Positions 25,114 to 33,451 of a stretch of 64,000 bases of DNA are shown here, in pieces. The notes beneath the pieces are model-generated. The model saw only the letters and a list, made by a program, of their open reading frames with translations, was not told the DNA's origin and made no database searches. How positions within the stretch are numbered: the first letter of the stretch is position 1; the number at the start of each line of letters is the position of its first letter. Source of the DNA: Jejuia rubra (lineage in GTDB: Bacteria > Bacteroidota > Bacteroidia > Flavobacteriales > Flavobacteriaceae); contig NZ_JBHULY010000005.1 of assembly GCF_042684665.1 (NCBI RefSeq), positions 62,001-126,000 of the forward strand, read 5' to 3'. The translations under genes and the position numbers were made by a program.

Positions 25114-26115
25114 TTATTCGGTTTTTAAGGATTGCATTATTTTTTCTTCCAGTTCCTCCATGAGCTCGGGGTTGTCCTTTATAATAGACTTTACGGCGTC
25201 CCGGCCTTGACCGAGCTTGGTGTCTCCATAGCTGAACCACGATCCGCTTTTTTTAATAATTTCGTGCTCCACCGCAATATCCAATACCTCACCCACTTTT
25301 GAAACGCCTTCGCCATACATAATATCGAATTCGCACATCCTAAATGGTGGAGCGACTTTGTTCTTTACAACTTTCACCCTGGTTTTGTTCCCTAACACAC
25401 CACCACTGCTGTCTTTTATTTGAGTGGAACGTCTGATATCCAATCGTACGGAAGCATAGAACTTGAGGGCGTTACCACCGGTAGTAGTTTCTGGATTGCC
25501 GAACATCACTCCGATTTTTTCACGTAATTGGTTGATGAAAATTACAGTACAGTTGGTTTTGCTGATAGAAGCCGTCAATTTTCTTAAGGCTTGTGACATC
25601 AAACGGGCATGTAGTCCCATTTTAGAATCGCCCATTTCGCCTTCGATTTCACTTTTTGGGGTGAGCGCAGCAACAGAATCTACTACCACAATATCAATGG
25701 CACCGGAGCGGATTAAATTATCTGCAATCTCCAAGGCCTGCTCCCCATTGTCAGGTTGCGAAATGATGAGGTTATCAATATCCACGCCCAATTTTTCGGC
25801 ATAAAATCTATCAAAAGCATGTTCTGCATCAATAAATGCAGCAATACCCCCTGATTTTTGTGCTTCAGCTATAGCGTGTAAAGTTAATGTGGTTTTACCC
25901 GAAGATTCTGGGCCATAAATTTCTATAACACGACCACGCGGATAACCACCAACGCCTAAGGCAATATCCAGTCCTAAAGACCCCGACGAAATGGCATCAA
26001 CATCCTCAACAGCGGCATCGCTCATTTTCATCACGGTGCCTTTCCCGTAGGCCTTGTCCAGTTTATCTAAAGTTAGTTTTAGTGCTTTTAATTTTGCTTC
26101 TTTTTCGTTACTCAT
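25114..26115 (-). CDS. recA: recombinase RecA
   Basis: 333 residues; the ATP-dependent strand-exchange protein of homologous recombination and SOS induction. It has the Walker A GPESSGKTT, the Walker B stretch DIVVVDSVAALTP, loop L1 EGEMGDSKMG, the loop L2 region FINQLREKIGVMFGNPETTTGGNALKFYASVRLDIRR and a C-terminal acidic end (ELMEELEEKIMQSLKTE). Length and order are standard. A terminator follows at once. I found no clear SOS box in the upstream gap. Confidence 0.98.
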   Translation of the reverse strand: MSNEKEAKLKALKLTLDKLDKAYGKGTVMKMSDAAVEDVDAISSGSLGLDIALGVGGYPRGRVIEIYGPESSGKTTLTLHAIAEAQKSGGIAAFIDAEHAFDRFYAEKLGVDIDNLIISQPDNGEQALEIADNLIRSGAIDIVVVDSVAALTPKSEIEGEMGDSKMGLHARLMSQALRKLTASISKTNCTVIFINQLREKIGVMFGNPETTTGGNALKFYASVRLDIRRSTQIKDSSGGVLGNKTRVKVVKNKVAPPFRMCEFDIMYGEGVSKVGEVLDIAVEHEIIKKSGSWFSYGDTKLGQGRDAVKSIIKDNPELMEELEEKIMQSLKTE

Positions 26116-26363
26116 CTTTCGTTTTCTGTAAAATTATTCACGCTAAAATACTATATCTTTTGAGATGCCACAATAATAGTTTTCAACAGGGATTCAGGGA
26201 ACAAATTAGCTCAATTTTTGAGACTTGGTAAGATATTTTAATACTGGACGCAACCTTTTTAAATTTTCAGCATCTACCTATAAAGTGGGTAAAATTTTTG
26301 CTGTGAAAAAGAAAAAACCTGAATCCCACATCAACATATATAGGCATTCGGTGTTTCAATGAT

Positions 26364-26490
26364 TATATTTGCTATGAGAATTGTGAAGCCCTTTGCGGTT
26401 AACTTTTTTAATTCTTCTGTTGAAAGGCAGAAATTTTGAAATTCAGTTAGTCAAGAAAAGCACTTTAATCCCAATAAAAGTGCTTTTTTT
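26364..26490 (+). ncRNA. candidate small RNA between recA and trhO
   Basis: A -7 box TATATTTG (26364-26371) is followed about 85 bases later by a clean terminator at 26457-26490, with no gene between. The implied transcript is about 110 bases (26378-26490). It contains GAAGCCCTTTGCGGTTAAC and pyrimidine-rich segments. A 26-codon ORF starting ATG 26359 overlaps it but shows no family resemblance. No -33 box is obvious. I cannot match it to 6S, SRP, RNase P or tmRNA. The rest of the 476-base gap (26116-26363) shows nothing else. Confidence 0.3.
26457..26490 (+). terminator. rho-independent terminator upstream of trhO
   Basis: AAAAGCACTTT (26457-26467), loop TAATCCCAAT-type, AAAGTGCTTTT (26477-26487) ending in a run of T to 26490. 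It does not follow any annotated plus-strand gene, which is the main reason to suspect a small transcript here. Confidence 0.75.
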
Positions 26491-26524
26491 ATACCCTAAA
26501 TTCCACTTACGCCGTTAAAAATCC

Positions 26525-26532
26525 TACTTTTG
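26525..26532 (+). promoter_or_regulatory. -7 promoter box for trhO
   Basis: TACTTTTG matches TAnnTTTG; transcription would begin near 26539, about 53 bases before the trhO ATG. No clear -33 TTG at the expected spacing. Confidence 0.4.
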
Positions 26533-26591
26533 CACTCTAATTATTGAATTACTCCGCATTATGCGGCTTTTCAACTTAAAATTAGTATAGC

Positions 26592-27674
26592 ATGCAACTG
26601 TACAATACTTTAAGTGCGAAAGAAAGAGCAACGTTAATCGAAAAGGCCGGGAAGGACCGATTGACGCTGTCGTTCTATCAATACGCACACATTTCGAATC
26701 CACAGGAATTTAGGGATCAATTGTTTATCGTTTGGAACAAACTGGATGTTCTGGGCCGAATTTACGTAGCCTCAGAAGGCATCAATGGGCAATTGTCGCT
26801 TCCGGCAGATCGTTTTGACGAATTTAAGGCCCATTTGGATACCATCGATTTTTTGAAGGATATCCGTTTGAACATTGCCGTGGAGCAGGATAATATGTCT
26901 TTTTTAAAATTGAAAGTGAAGGTGCGCCATAAAATTGTTGCGGACGGCCTGAACGATGCTACGTTTGATGTCACAAATAAGGGCGTTCACGTGGGTGCGG
27001 ATAAATTCAATGAATTGATTGAGGACGAAAATACCGTCTTAGTGGATATGCGCAACCATTACGAAAGTGAAATAGGCCATTTTAAAAATGCCGTTACGCC
27101 TGATGTGGATACCTTTCGGGAATCTTTGGATATTATTGAAGATGATTTAAAAGAGCACAAAGAAGACAAAAATCTGGTGATGTACTGTACAGGTGGTATC
27201 CGTTGCGAAAAGGCCAGTGCCTATTTTAAGCATAAGGGTTTTAAAAATGTATTTCAATTGGAAGGCGGGATTATTGAATACACCCGACAAATCAAGGAGC
27301 AGAATCTTGAAAATAAATTTATCGGTAAAAATTTCGTATTTGATGAACGTCGAGCAGAAAAAATTAGTGATGACGTAATAGCCCAGTGCCACCAATGCGG
27401 CGCCCCGTTTGATGTCCACACCAATTGCGCCAACGACGCCTGCCATTTGTTATTTATCCAATGCGACAAGTGCAAGGCTGAAATGGACAATTGTTGCTCA
27501 GAGGCCTGCAAGGAAATCAATGCTTTGCCTTTTGAGGAGCAAAAAGCATTGCGCAAAGGCCAAGGCAATAGCAACGATATCTTTAAAAAAGGGCGCGCCG
27601 ATTATTTGCCATACAAAAAAGACTTAAGGAATATTTTTGAGGTTTTGAAGAAAAAGGAAGTTCCAAAAAGTTAA
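26592..27674 (+). CDS. trhO: tRNA uridine(34) hydroxylase TrhO (rhodanese family)
   Basis: 360 residues of the YceA/TrhO family, which uses oxygen to make 5-hydroxyuridine at position 34 of certain tRNAs. There is an N-terminal domain with the typical VASEGINGQLSLP segment (about 58-70), a rhodanese domain (about 130-230) with the active-site loop CTGGIRCEKA containing the catalytic Cys, and a C-terminal Cys-rich segment (CHQCGAPFDVHTNC, CHLLFIQCDKC and CCSEAC) likely to bind zinc. Length compares with about 350 in E. coli. Its own promoter lies upstream. Confidence 0.93.
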   Translation: MQLYNTLSAKERATLIEKAGKDRLTLSFYQYAHISNPQEFRDQLFIVWNKLDVLGRIYVASEGINGQLSLPADRFDEFKAHLDTIDFLKDIRLNIAVEQDNMSFLKLKVKVRHKIVADGLNDATFDVTNKGVHVGADKFNELIEDENTVLVDMRNHYESEIGHFKNAVTPDVDTFRESLDIIEDDLKEHKEDKNLVMYCTGGIRCEKASAYFKHKGFKNVFQLEGGIIEYTRQIKEQNLENKFIGKNFVFDERRAEKISDDVIAQCHQCGAPFDVHTNCANDACHLLFIQCDKCKAEMDNCCSEACKEINALPFEEQKALRKGQGNSNDIFKKGRADYLPYKKDLRNIFEVLKKKEVPKS

Positions 27675-27817
27675 AATCGCTTGCCATCCATATTTTTTAA
27701 GTCTGTGGAATAATCATATATTTACACATTAAAAGATTTTTTTGAAAGGTGATTTCAAAAAACCTTTAGATAGTCTTTTCCACGAACGGTGGGAATCAAA
27801 ATCAGGTATGAACTTCC

Positions 27818-27847
27818 ATTCGCAATAATTTCAGATTATTGGCGAAT
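27818..27847 (+). promoter_or_regulatory. stem-loop just upstream of ricT
   Basis: ATTCGCAATAAT (27818-27829), loop TTCAG, ATTATT-G-GCGAAT (27835-27847). Apart from one bulged G, pairing is complete over 12 base pairs. It ends 14 bases before the ricT ATG. It is not followed by a T-tract, so it looks more like a translational or stability element than a terminator. Confidence 0.45.
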
Positions 27848-27861
27848 TCAATATATAAAAT

Positions 27862-29106
27862 ATGGCTTGCGCTAGTTGCTCGACGAAAGACGGCACTCCG
27901 AAAGGTTGCAAAAATAATGGTACTTGTGGTACGGACAGTTGTAATAAATTGACCGTATTCGATTGGTTGTCCAACATGTCCCTTCCCAATGGCGAAACCC
28001 CATTTAACTGGGTTGAGGTTCGTTATAAAAACGGACGAAAAAACTACTACAAAAACACTGAGAATCTTGCGTTAAGCATTGGCGATATTGTGGCAACACA
28101 GGCCAAGGCCGGACATGATATTGGCATGGTTACCCTTACAGGGGAATTGGTGCGCGTTCAGATGAAACGCAAAAATATTGCGCCTGAAGGTGAGGATATT
28201 TTAAAAATTTATCGAAAGGCCACGCAAAAGGATATCGATATTTGGCAAAAGGCTCGCGACAGGGAAGAACCCATGAAAGTGAAAGCGCGCCAGTTTGCAA
28301 TCGATTTGCGGTTGCAAATGAAAATTTCGGATATTGAATTTCAGGGTGATGCGAGTAAAGCCACGTTTTATTACACTGCTGAGGAACGTGTGGATTTCAG
28401 GGAACTCATTAAAGTATTTGCACGCGAATTTAGAACCCGCATCGAAATGCGTCAAGTGGGCTTTCGTCAAGAAGCTTCGCGTTTGGGAGGCATTGGTTCC
28501 TGTGGGCGGGAATTGTGCTGTTCTACCTGGCTGACGGATTTTCGTTCGGTGAGTACTTCTGCCGCCCGTTATCAACAATTGTCCTTAAATCCGCAGAAAT
28601 TAGCGGGACAATGTGGTAAACTGAAGTGCTGTTTAAATTATGAACTGGATACTTATTTGGATGCCCTAAAGGATTTTCCAAAAACCGAAATCAAACTTCA
28701 AACGGAAAAGGGAACCGCGGTTTGCCAAAAGACAGATATTTTCAAAGGACATATGTGGTATGCCTATGAAGGCGAATGGATGAATTGGCATAAGATTACT
28801 GCCGAGCAGGCCAATGAAATTATCGAGCTGAACAAGCTAAACAAACCAGTAACAAGCCTTGAGGAATATGCTTTGGATTTGGCCGAAGATACTAAAGCTA
28901 CTTTTGAAAACGTTGTGGGACAAGATAGTTTAACGCGTTTTGATAGTCCAAAACGCCGTAACAAACGTAGAAATAATAGAAGGAAGGGCAAACAAGGGAA
29001 TAAAAATGCTTCGGGAAACCAAAATCAAAACCAACAGAAGCAGAACAACAAAAGAAGACGCAATAATAAAAGAAAACCCCAAAATGCTAAGAATAACCAA
29101 AAATAG
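27862..29106 (+). CDS. ricT: RicT-like PSP1-domain iron-sulfur protein
   Basis: 414 residues. A Cys-rich N-terminus (ACASCSTKDGTPKGCKNNGTCGTDSCNKL) precedes the PSP1 domain (about 50-290), which contains the diagnostic segments FREEFRTRIEMRQVGFRQEAS-like helix (here VFAREFRTRIEMRQVGFRQEA), GGIGSCGRELCCSTWL and QCGKLKCCLNYE. RicT (YaaT) forms a complex with RicA/RicF that in Bacillus affects RNase Y and development; its role in Bacteroidota is less clear. The last about 60 residues are Asn/Lys/Arg/Gln-rich and disordered. The gldH start lies inside the last 23 bases. Confidence 0.9.
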   Translation: MACASCSTKDGTPKGCKNNGTCGTDSCNKLTVFDWLSNMSLPNGETPFNWVEVRYKNGRKNYYKNTENLALSIGDIVATQAKAGHDIGMVTLTGELVRVQMKRKNIAPEGEDILKIYRKATQKDIDIWQKARDREEPMKVKARQFAIDLRLQMKISDIEFQGDASKATFYYTAEERVDFRELIKVFAREFRTRIEMRQVGFRQEASRLGGIGSCGRELCCSTWLTDFRSVSTSAARYQQLSLNPQKLAGQCGKLKCCLNYELDTYLDALKDFPKTEIKLQTEKGTAVCQKTDIFKGHMWYAYEGEWMNWHKITAEQANEIIELNKLNKPVTSLEEYALDLAEDTKATFENVVGQDSLTRFDSPKRRNKRRNNRRKGKQGNKNASGNQNQNQQKQNNKRRRNNKRKPQNAKNNQK

Positions 29107-29581
29107 TCTCTTGGTATTTTTATTGGTGTTCTGTGTCGTCTCTTGCGATGAAAACCGTGTGTTTGATGCCTACAAATCTGTGCCTAACGGATGGCACAAG
29201 GATTCGGTAGTAAATTTTAAAATTAACCCACCAGATACAATTAACCCATACAATTTATTCGTTAACCTTAGAAATACCAATGCATATAAGTACAACAATC
29301 TGTTTTTAATCGTTGAAATGACTTTTCCCCATGGAAAAACCATCAAGGATACCCTAGAGTATCGTATGGCAGAACCGTCAGGAAAATTTTTGGGAACGGG
29401 AACCACCGATACAAAAGAAAACAAATTGTGGTACAAGGAAAACGTGGTGTTTAATGAAGCGGGCGAATATAATGTGAACATCCAGCACGCCATGCGCGAG
29501 CACGGAAAGGTGAACGGTGTAGTAAAGCTTGAAGGCATAACGGATGTTGGTTTTAGAATTGAAAAACCATTGCAAAATTAA
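29084..29581 (+). CDS. gldH: gliding motility lipoprotein GldH
   Basis: 165 residues from ATG 29084, which is inside the 3' end of ricT. The signal (LRITKNSLLVFLLVFCVVSC) ends in a lipobox followed by DENRVFDAYKSVPNGWHKD, the start typical of GldH. The rest is a beta-rich domain (INPYNLFVNLRNTNAYKYNNLFLIVEMTFPHGK and GEYNVNIQHAMREHGKVNGV). GldH is required for gliding in Flavobacterium johnsoniae and forms part of the outer-membrane-associated gliding set. A longer ORF from 28940 reads through ricT in another frame and was rejected. Order ricT-gldH-PBP1A is common in the family. Confidence 0.9.
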   Translation: MLRITKNSLLVFLLVFCVVSCDENRVFDAYKSVPNGWHKDSVVNFKINPPDTINPYNLFVNLRNTNAYKYNNLFLIVEMTFPHGKTIKDTLEYRMAEPSGKFLGTGTTDTKENKLWYKENVVFNEAGEYNVNIQHAMREHGKVNGVVKLEGITDVGFRIEKPLQN

Positions 29582-29591
29582 ATGAATCAAT

Positions 29592-29618
29592 TGTCACACT
29601 GAGCGCAGTCGAAGTGTC
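29592..29618. repeat. palindromic repeat between gldH and the PBP1A gene
   Basis: TGTCACACT-GAGCGCAGTCGA-AGTGTC: arms ACACT/AGTGT around GAGCGCAGTCGA. The core GAGCGCAGTCGAAG resembles the HemF-internal repeat (GAGCGGAGTCGAAG at 50987-51000), placing both in one family. Confidence 0.7.
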
Positions 29619-29636
29619 TTTAAGAATTAAAATCAG

Positions 29637-31988
29637 ATGGCAAAAACTAACTTAAAAAAGGAATCGGCGATCCCATCCGGTTTTTCAAAATACATCCTGT
29701 GGTTTTGGATGTTATTTCTAGGAGGTGTTCTTCTCGTGATATTGTTATTTTTATTGGCCTCATGGGGCGCATTTGGTGAAATGCCCGACCACACGGTTTT
29801 GGAAAATCCAAAGACCAATTTGGCCACTGAAATTATTTCTTCCGATGGGCAAACTCTTGGAAAATTCTATTTTAACGACAACCGTACCCCGGTTGGTTAT
29901 GAAGAGTTACCACAAAATTTAGTGGACGCCTTGATAGCTACAGAGGATGCCAGGTTTCATGAACATGCAGGAATTGATGCTAGAGGAACTTTAAGAGCTG
30001 CAGTTTTTATGGGTAAAAAAGGTGGTGCTAGTACCATTTCACAGCAATTGGCAAAGCAATTATTCCATAGAAGAGAGAAGGCTAACATTGTTGAGAAATT
30101 ATCTCAAAAACTTAGGGAATGGATTATCGCTACGCGACTGGAACGCCAGTATACCAAAGAAGAAATCATTGCCCAATATTTTAATATCTATGATTTCGGA
30201 AACAACGCAGATGGGATAAGAAGTGCGGCTGCCATTTATTTTGACAAAGAACCGAAAGAGCTGGATTTAAAAGAATGTGCAATGTTGGTGGGAATGTTCA
30301 AAAATTCTTCTTTGTACAATCCTAGACGTAATCCTGTTGGGGTAAAAAATCGACGGAATGTTGTATTGGCTCAAATGTATAAATACGAATACATCGATGA
30401 AAAGCTCAAGGATTCTTTACAATCCACGGAGCTGGATATTAAATACACGCCACAATCCCACCGTGATGGTATCGCCACTTACTTTAGAGGATATTTATCG
30501 GGCTTTATGAAAGATTGGATTAAAAAGAATCCAAAACCAGATGGTAGCAAATGGAGTTTGTATAATGACGGTTTAACGATATATACCACTATTGATTCGC
30601 GTATGCAACAATATGCTGAGGATGCTGTACAAAAGCATATGCCAAGGCTTCAAGCTGAGTTTTTTAATCAGAATACACCAAAGCGAAATCCTACAGCGCC
30701 ATTTCTGGAACTGACACGAGGTGCGATTGATACCCTAATGGAAAAATCCATGCGCCAATCGGAACGTTGGAGACATATGAAATATGACCTGAAAAAATCT
30801 AATAAGGAAATTATCGCCTCCTTTGATAAACCAGTACCCATGTCAGTATTCACCTGGAAAGATGGAAAACCCTCCGAAATAGATACTATCATGAAACCCA
30901 TGGATTCCATGCGCTATTACAAGTCATTCTTAAGAACAGGTATGATGTCTATGGATCCGCATACGGGACATGTAAAAGCCTGGGTAGGTGGAATGGACTA
31001 TAGGCATTTTCAATATGATATGGTAAAACAGGGCAAACGCCAAATAGGTTCTACATTTAAGCCTTTTGTATATACTACTGCTATTGACCAGTTGCACTTT
31101 TCGCCTTGTGATGAATTTCCAGATACACCTTTCTGTATTGAAGCCAATAAATTTGGAAATCCTGAGGAATGGTGCCCAAAGAATTCTAGTAACGATTACG
31201 GAGGCAATAGAACGCTTAAAAATGCTTTGGCCAATTCTGTGAATACGATTACAGCACGTTTAATAGATAAAGTAGGGCCTCAAACTGTGGTGGATTTGGC
31301 CACAAATTTAGGCATAGAGTCAGATTTATTGCCTACGCCAGCCATTGCGTTAGGGACTCCAGATGTAAGTGTTTATGAAATGGTAGGTGCTTATTCAGCC
31401 TTTGCCAATAAAGGCGTATATACTAAACCGGTTATGGTGACTAGTATTGAGGATAAAAATGGGACATTGTTATATCAGTTTACTCCAGAAACTAAGGATG
31501 TATTGAGTGAAGAGACGGCCTATGTTACAGTGAAACTTTTGGAAGGAGTTACACAAGGTGGTTCAGGAACGCGATTACGCCATAGTTATGCAGTGAACAA
31601 ACCTGATTATAAGGAAGTCATTACTGGATATCCATATGGTTTTACCAATCCGATAGCCGGAAAAACGGGGACAACACAAAATCAAAGCGATGGCTGGTTT
31701 ATGGGAATGGTGCCTAATTTGGTTACCGGTGTATGGGTTGGTGGAGAAGATAGGGCTGTTCATTTTAGAACAATTACCTATGGACAAGGTGCGGCCATGG
31801 CATTACCTATTTGGGCGCTCTACATGAAAAGCTGTTACGCTGACGAAACCCTAAATGTCTCCAAAGAAGAATTTGAAGAACCTGAAAATCTGTCAATTGT
31901 TGTGGATTGCTCAAAGGCTACTGGTAAAACTGTCATTGATGACGATGACGCCCAGGACGATGAAATTCCGGATGATTTGGCGTTTTAA
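29637..31988 (+). CDS. penicillin-binding protein 1A (bifunctional transglycosylase/transpeptidase)
   Basis: 783 residues. A cytoplasmic N-terminus and one transmembrane helix (about 18-45) precede the GT51 glycosyltransferase domain (about 65-240), with the catalytic Glu region LIATEDARFHEHAGID, the KGGASTISQQLAKQLF block and RQYTKEEIIAQYFN-type motif. The transpeptidase domain (about 430-700) shows SxxK as IGSTFKPF, SxN as NSVNTI and KTGTT (AGKTGTTQN). It polymerises and cross-links peptidoglycan. The acidic tail (IDDDDAQDDEIPDD) is typical of Bacteroidota enzymes. Third gene of the ricT-gldH unit. Confidence 0.95.
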   Translation: MAKTNLKKESAIPSGFSKYILWFWMLFLGGVLLVILLFLLASWGAFGEMPDHTVLENPKTNLATEIISSDGQTLGKFYFNDNRTPVGYEELPQNLVDALIATEDARFHEHAGIDARGTLRAAVFMGKKGGASTISQQLAKQLFHRREKANIVEKLSQKLREWIIATRLERQYTKEEIIAQYFNIYDFGNNADGIRSAAAIYFDKEPKELDLKECAMLVGMFKNSSLYNPRRNPVGVKNRRNVVLAQMYKYEYIDEKLKDSLQSTELDIKYTPQSHRDGIATYFRGYLSGFMKDWIKKNPKPDGSKWSLYNDGLTIYTTIDSRMQQYAEDAVQKHMPRLQAEFFNQNTPKRNPTAPFLELTRGAIDTLMEKSMRQSERWRHMKYDLKKSNKEIIASFDKPVPMSVFTWKDGKPSEIDTIMKPMDSMRYYKSFLRTGMMSMDPHTGHVKAWVGGMDYRHFQYDMVKQGKRQIGSTFKPFVYTTAIDQLHFSPCDEFPDTPFCIEANKFGNPEEWCPKNSSNDYGGNRTLKNALANSVNTITARLIDKVGPQTVVDLATNLGIESDLLPTPAIALGTPDVSVYEMVGAYSAFANKGVYTKPVMVTSIEDKNGTLLYQFTPETKDVLSEETAYVTVKLLEGVTQGGSGTRLRHSYAVNKPDYKEVITGYPYGFTNPIAGKTGTTQNQSDGWFMGMVPNLVTGVWVGGEDRAVHFRTITYGQGAAMALPIWALYMKSCYADETLNVSKEEFEEPENLSIVVDCSKATGKTVIDDDDAQDDEIPDDLAF

Positions 31989-32106
31989 AGCGTATTTTAT
32001 CAGTTTTTCAGTAAGAAATTTGTTTTTACGGGAAAACCACAGTAATATTTTTCAAATCTTTAAAAAATCAGATAAATCTTATTGTTTGATATGTTTTTTT
32101 CATTTT

Positions 32107-32129
32107 TTTTGAGCTATTTTCGCTCAAAA
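32107..32129 (+). promoter_or_regulatory. stem-loop upstream of the 32147 lipoprotein gene
   Basis: TTTTGAGC (32107-32114), loop TATTTTC, GCTCAAAA (32122-32129), ending 17 bases before the start codon. No T-tract follows, so it is unlikely to be a plain terminator. The remainder of the gap 31989-32106 holds nothing I can name. Confidence 0.35.
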
Positions 32130-32146
32130 TAATATTAAATTGTAAA

Positions 32147-32929
32147 ATGAAAAAATTAAGTTTATTTCTGATGTTGACAATGCTTGCATTAGTATCCAAC
32201 AGTTGTTCAAAGGAAGAATCAAAAGAGAATTTAGGAGGAGAAAGCATTTTAAACACAACAACTTTGAAGATTATTCATAATTCGATTAGTCAAAGTTTTA
32301 AGAACAGTTCGAGTACGAATAAAATTCATAATAAATTAGACATAAGTCAAAAGTCTAGTTATACACAACCCTTTGGAAACGAAGAAGAGGTAAGTCTTGA
32401 AACGTTAAGTTTTCAAGACGAATATACTATCAGCGTTTTCGATACCAACTATGGTTATGTGCAATCCAATGGATTAGAAAATTTATTTGCGCAATATGGT
32501 CTAAATGAAGAAATTATAAACATGGCTGATTGGGCTTTAGATAATATAAACGATGAAAACTTATACGAAAATTTGCTAATGACATTTTCTATTGCCAATG
32601 AACAAGATGCTCACCTGTTATTTTATTTTGTTGAACTATACGAAGAGTTCGATATTGATCAATCGGCGTTGAGTGGATGTGGAAGGGCTATCATAGGCAC
32701 TATTTTAGTAACTGCGGTTTTTGCTGGAGTAACTGCTGCCACTGGAGGTTTCGGTGGAGCGGCTGCTGCGGGTTTTTTAGTCTCAAAAGGATGGTCAATT
32801 TATAATGTCATAGCCGCGTGCTCATCTCAAGTAAAAGTTGAATATTTTGTCCCTACTCTAGATGAAGTTGTAATCGACATAAATGATCCCTTTAACTTAG
32901 GCTCAAATTCAATAATTCCAATTCCATAA
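32147..32929 (+). CDS. lipoprotein with glycine-zipper-like C-terminal segment
   Basis: 260 residues. The signal KKLSLFLMLTMLALVSNSC ends in a lipobox followed by SKEES. The mature part is Ser/Asn-rich (about 25-80), then acidic and helical (about 100-175). A striking hydrophobic Gly/Ala block follows (about 180-225: GCGRAIIGTILVTAVFAGVTAATGGFGGAAAAGFLV), flanked by single Cys on each side. Such Gly/Ala helices occur in membrane-active peptides and glycine-zipper proteins. Function unknown; the next gene starts two bases after its stop, implying a working pair. Confidence 0.65.
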   Translation: MKKLSLFLMLTMLALVSNSCSKEESKENLGGESILNTTTLKIIHNSISQSFKNSSSTNKIHNKLDISQKSSYTQPFGNEEEVSLETLSFQDEYTISVFDTNYGYVQSNGLENLFAQYGLNEEIINMADWALDNINDENLYENLLMTFSIANEQDAHLLFYFVELYEEFDIDQSALSGCGRAIIGTILVTAVFAGVTAATGGFGGAAAAGFLVSKGWSIYNVIAACSSQVKVEYFVPTLDEVVIDINDPFNLGSNSIIPIP

Positions 32930-32931
32930 TT

Positions 32932-33126
32932 ATGAAATCAAAAGGATTTTGGTTGGTATTAATTTTTATCCTCTTTGGTTTTTGGGTTTACAGTACATAT
33001 TATTTTACGTTGGAAATCATAAATGAAAATCTTGATTTGACTTTTGTCATTGGGAATCTCTTTACTAATCTTTACATTTTAGGATCAATAATTTATATTG
33101 CTTATTTGAAATTTTTTAAGAAATAA
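32932..33126 (+). CDS. small two-helix membrane protein paired with the lipoprotein
   Basis: 64 residues with two predicted transmembrane helices (about 5-27 and 38-58) and Lys at both ends (KSKG... and LKFFKK). It starts two bases after the preceding lipoprotein stop and is followed by a strong terminator, so the two form a closed two-gene unit. Not recognised. Immunity-type small membrane proteins look like this, but so do many unrelated proteins. Confidence 0.6.
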   Translation: MKSKGFWLVLIFILFGFWVYSTYYFTLEIINENLDLTFVIGNLFTNLYILGSIIYIAYLKFFKK

Positions 33127-33152
33127 TATGAAATATTGAGAATGGGATGAAG

Positions 33153-33184
33153 AAAGCTAAGTCTTTAAGACTTAGCTTTTTTTG
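33153..33184 (+). terminator. rho-independent terminator
   Basis: AAAGCTAAGTC (33153-33163), loop TTTAA, GACTTAGCTTTTTTT (33169-33183). Ends the lipoprotein/small membrane protein transcript. From 33185 to the end of the ligase gene at 33452 I see no gene, repeat or clear promoter. Confidence 0.88.
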
Positions 33185-33451
33185 TTTTAATACGACCCAA
33201 ATGTTATAAACATGGAAATATATTTAACTTATTCTTCTTTGATACAAAATATAATTTAGTACTTCTTTTAAGATCATGGTCTCCAAAGAAGGGGAAAATG
33301 CAAAACCAATAAAGAAAGAGTTCTAAGCAATTTCAGCATTCTTCTACTAATTGTTACGATTTTTTTTAAAATTGTCCGCCTACAGCTGAAAACATTAAGC
33401 CTTAATCTTTCACTTTGCATAGACAATTGTTAGGCCTTAAACTAGATTAAC

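Noticed and set aside
26116..26591. 4.5S RNA, 6S RNA, tmRNA or tRNA in the recA-trhO gap
   Set aside because: None of the signature sequences or cloverleaf folds can be drawn; only a promoter box and a terminator are seen.
28940..29083. N-terminal extension of gldH inside ricT
   Set aside because: It would bury the lipoprotein signal peptide; ricT is clearly coding here in another frame.
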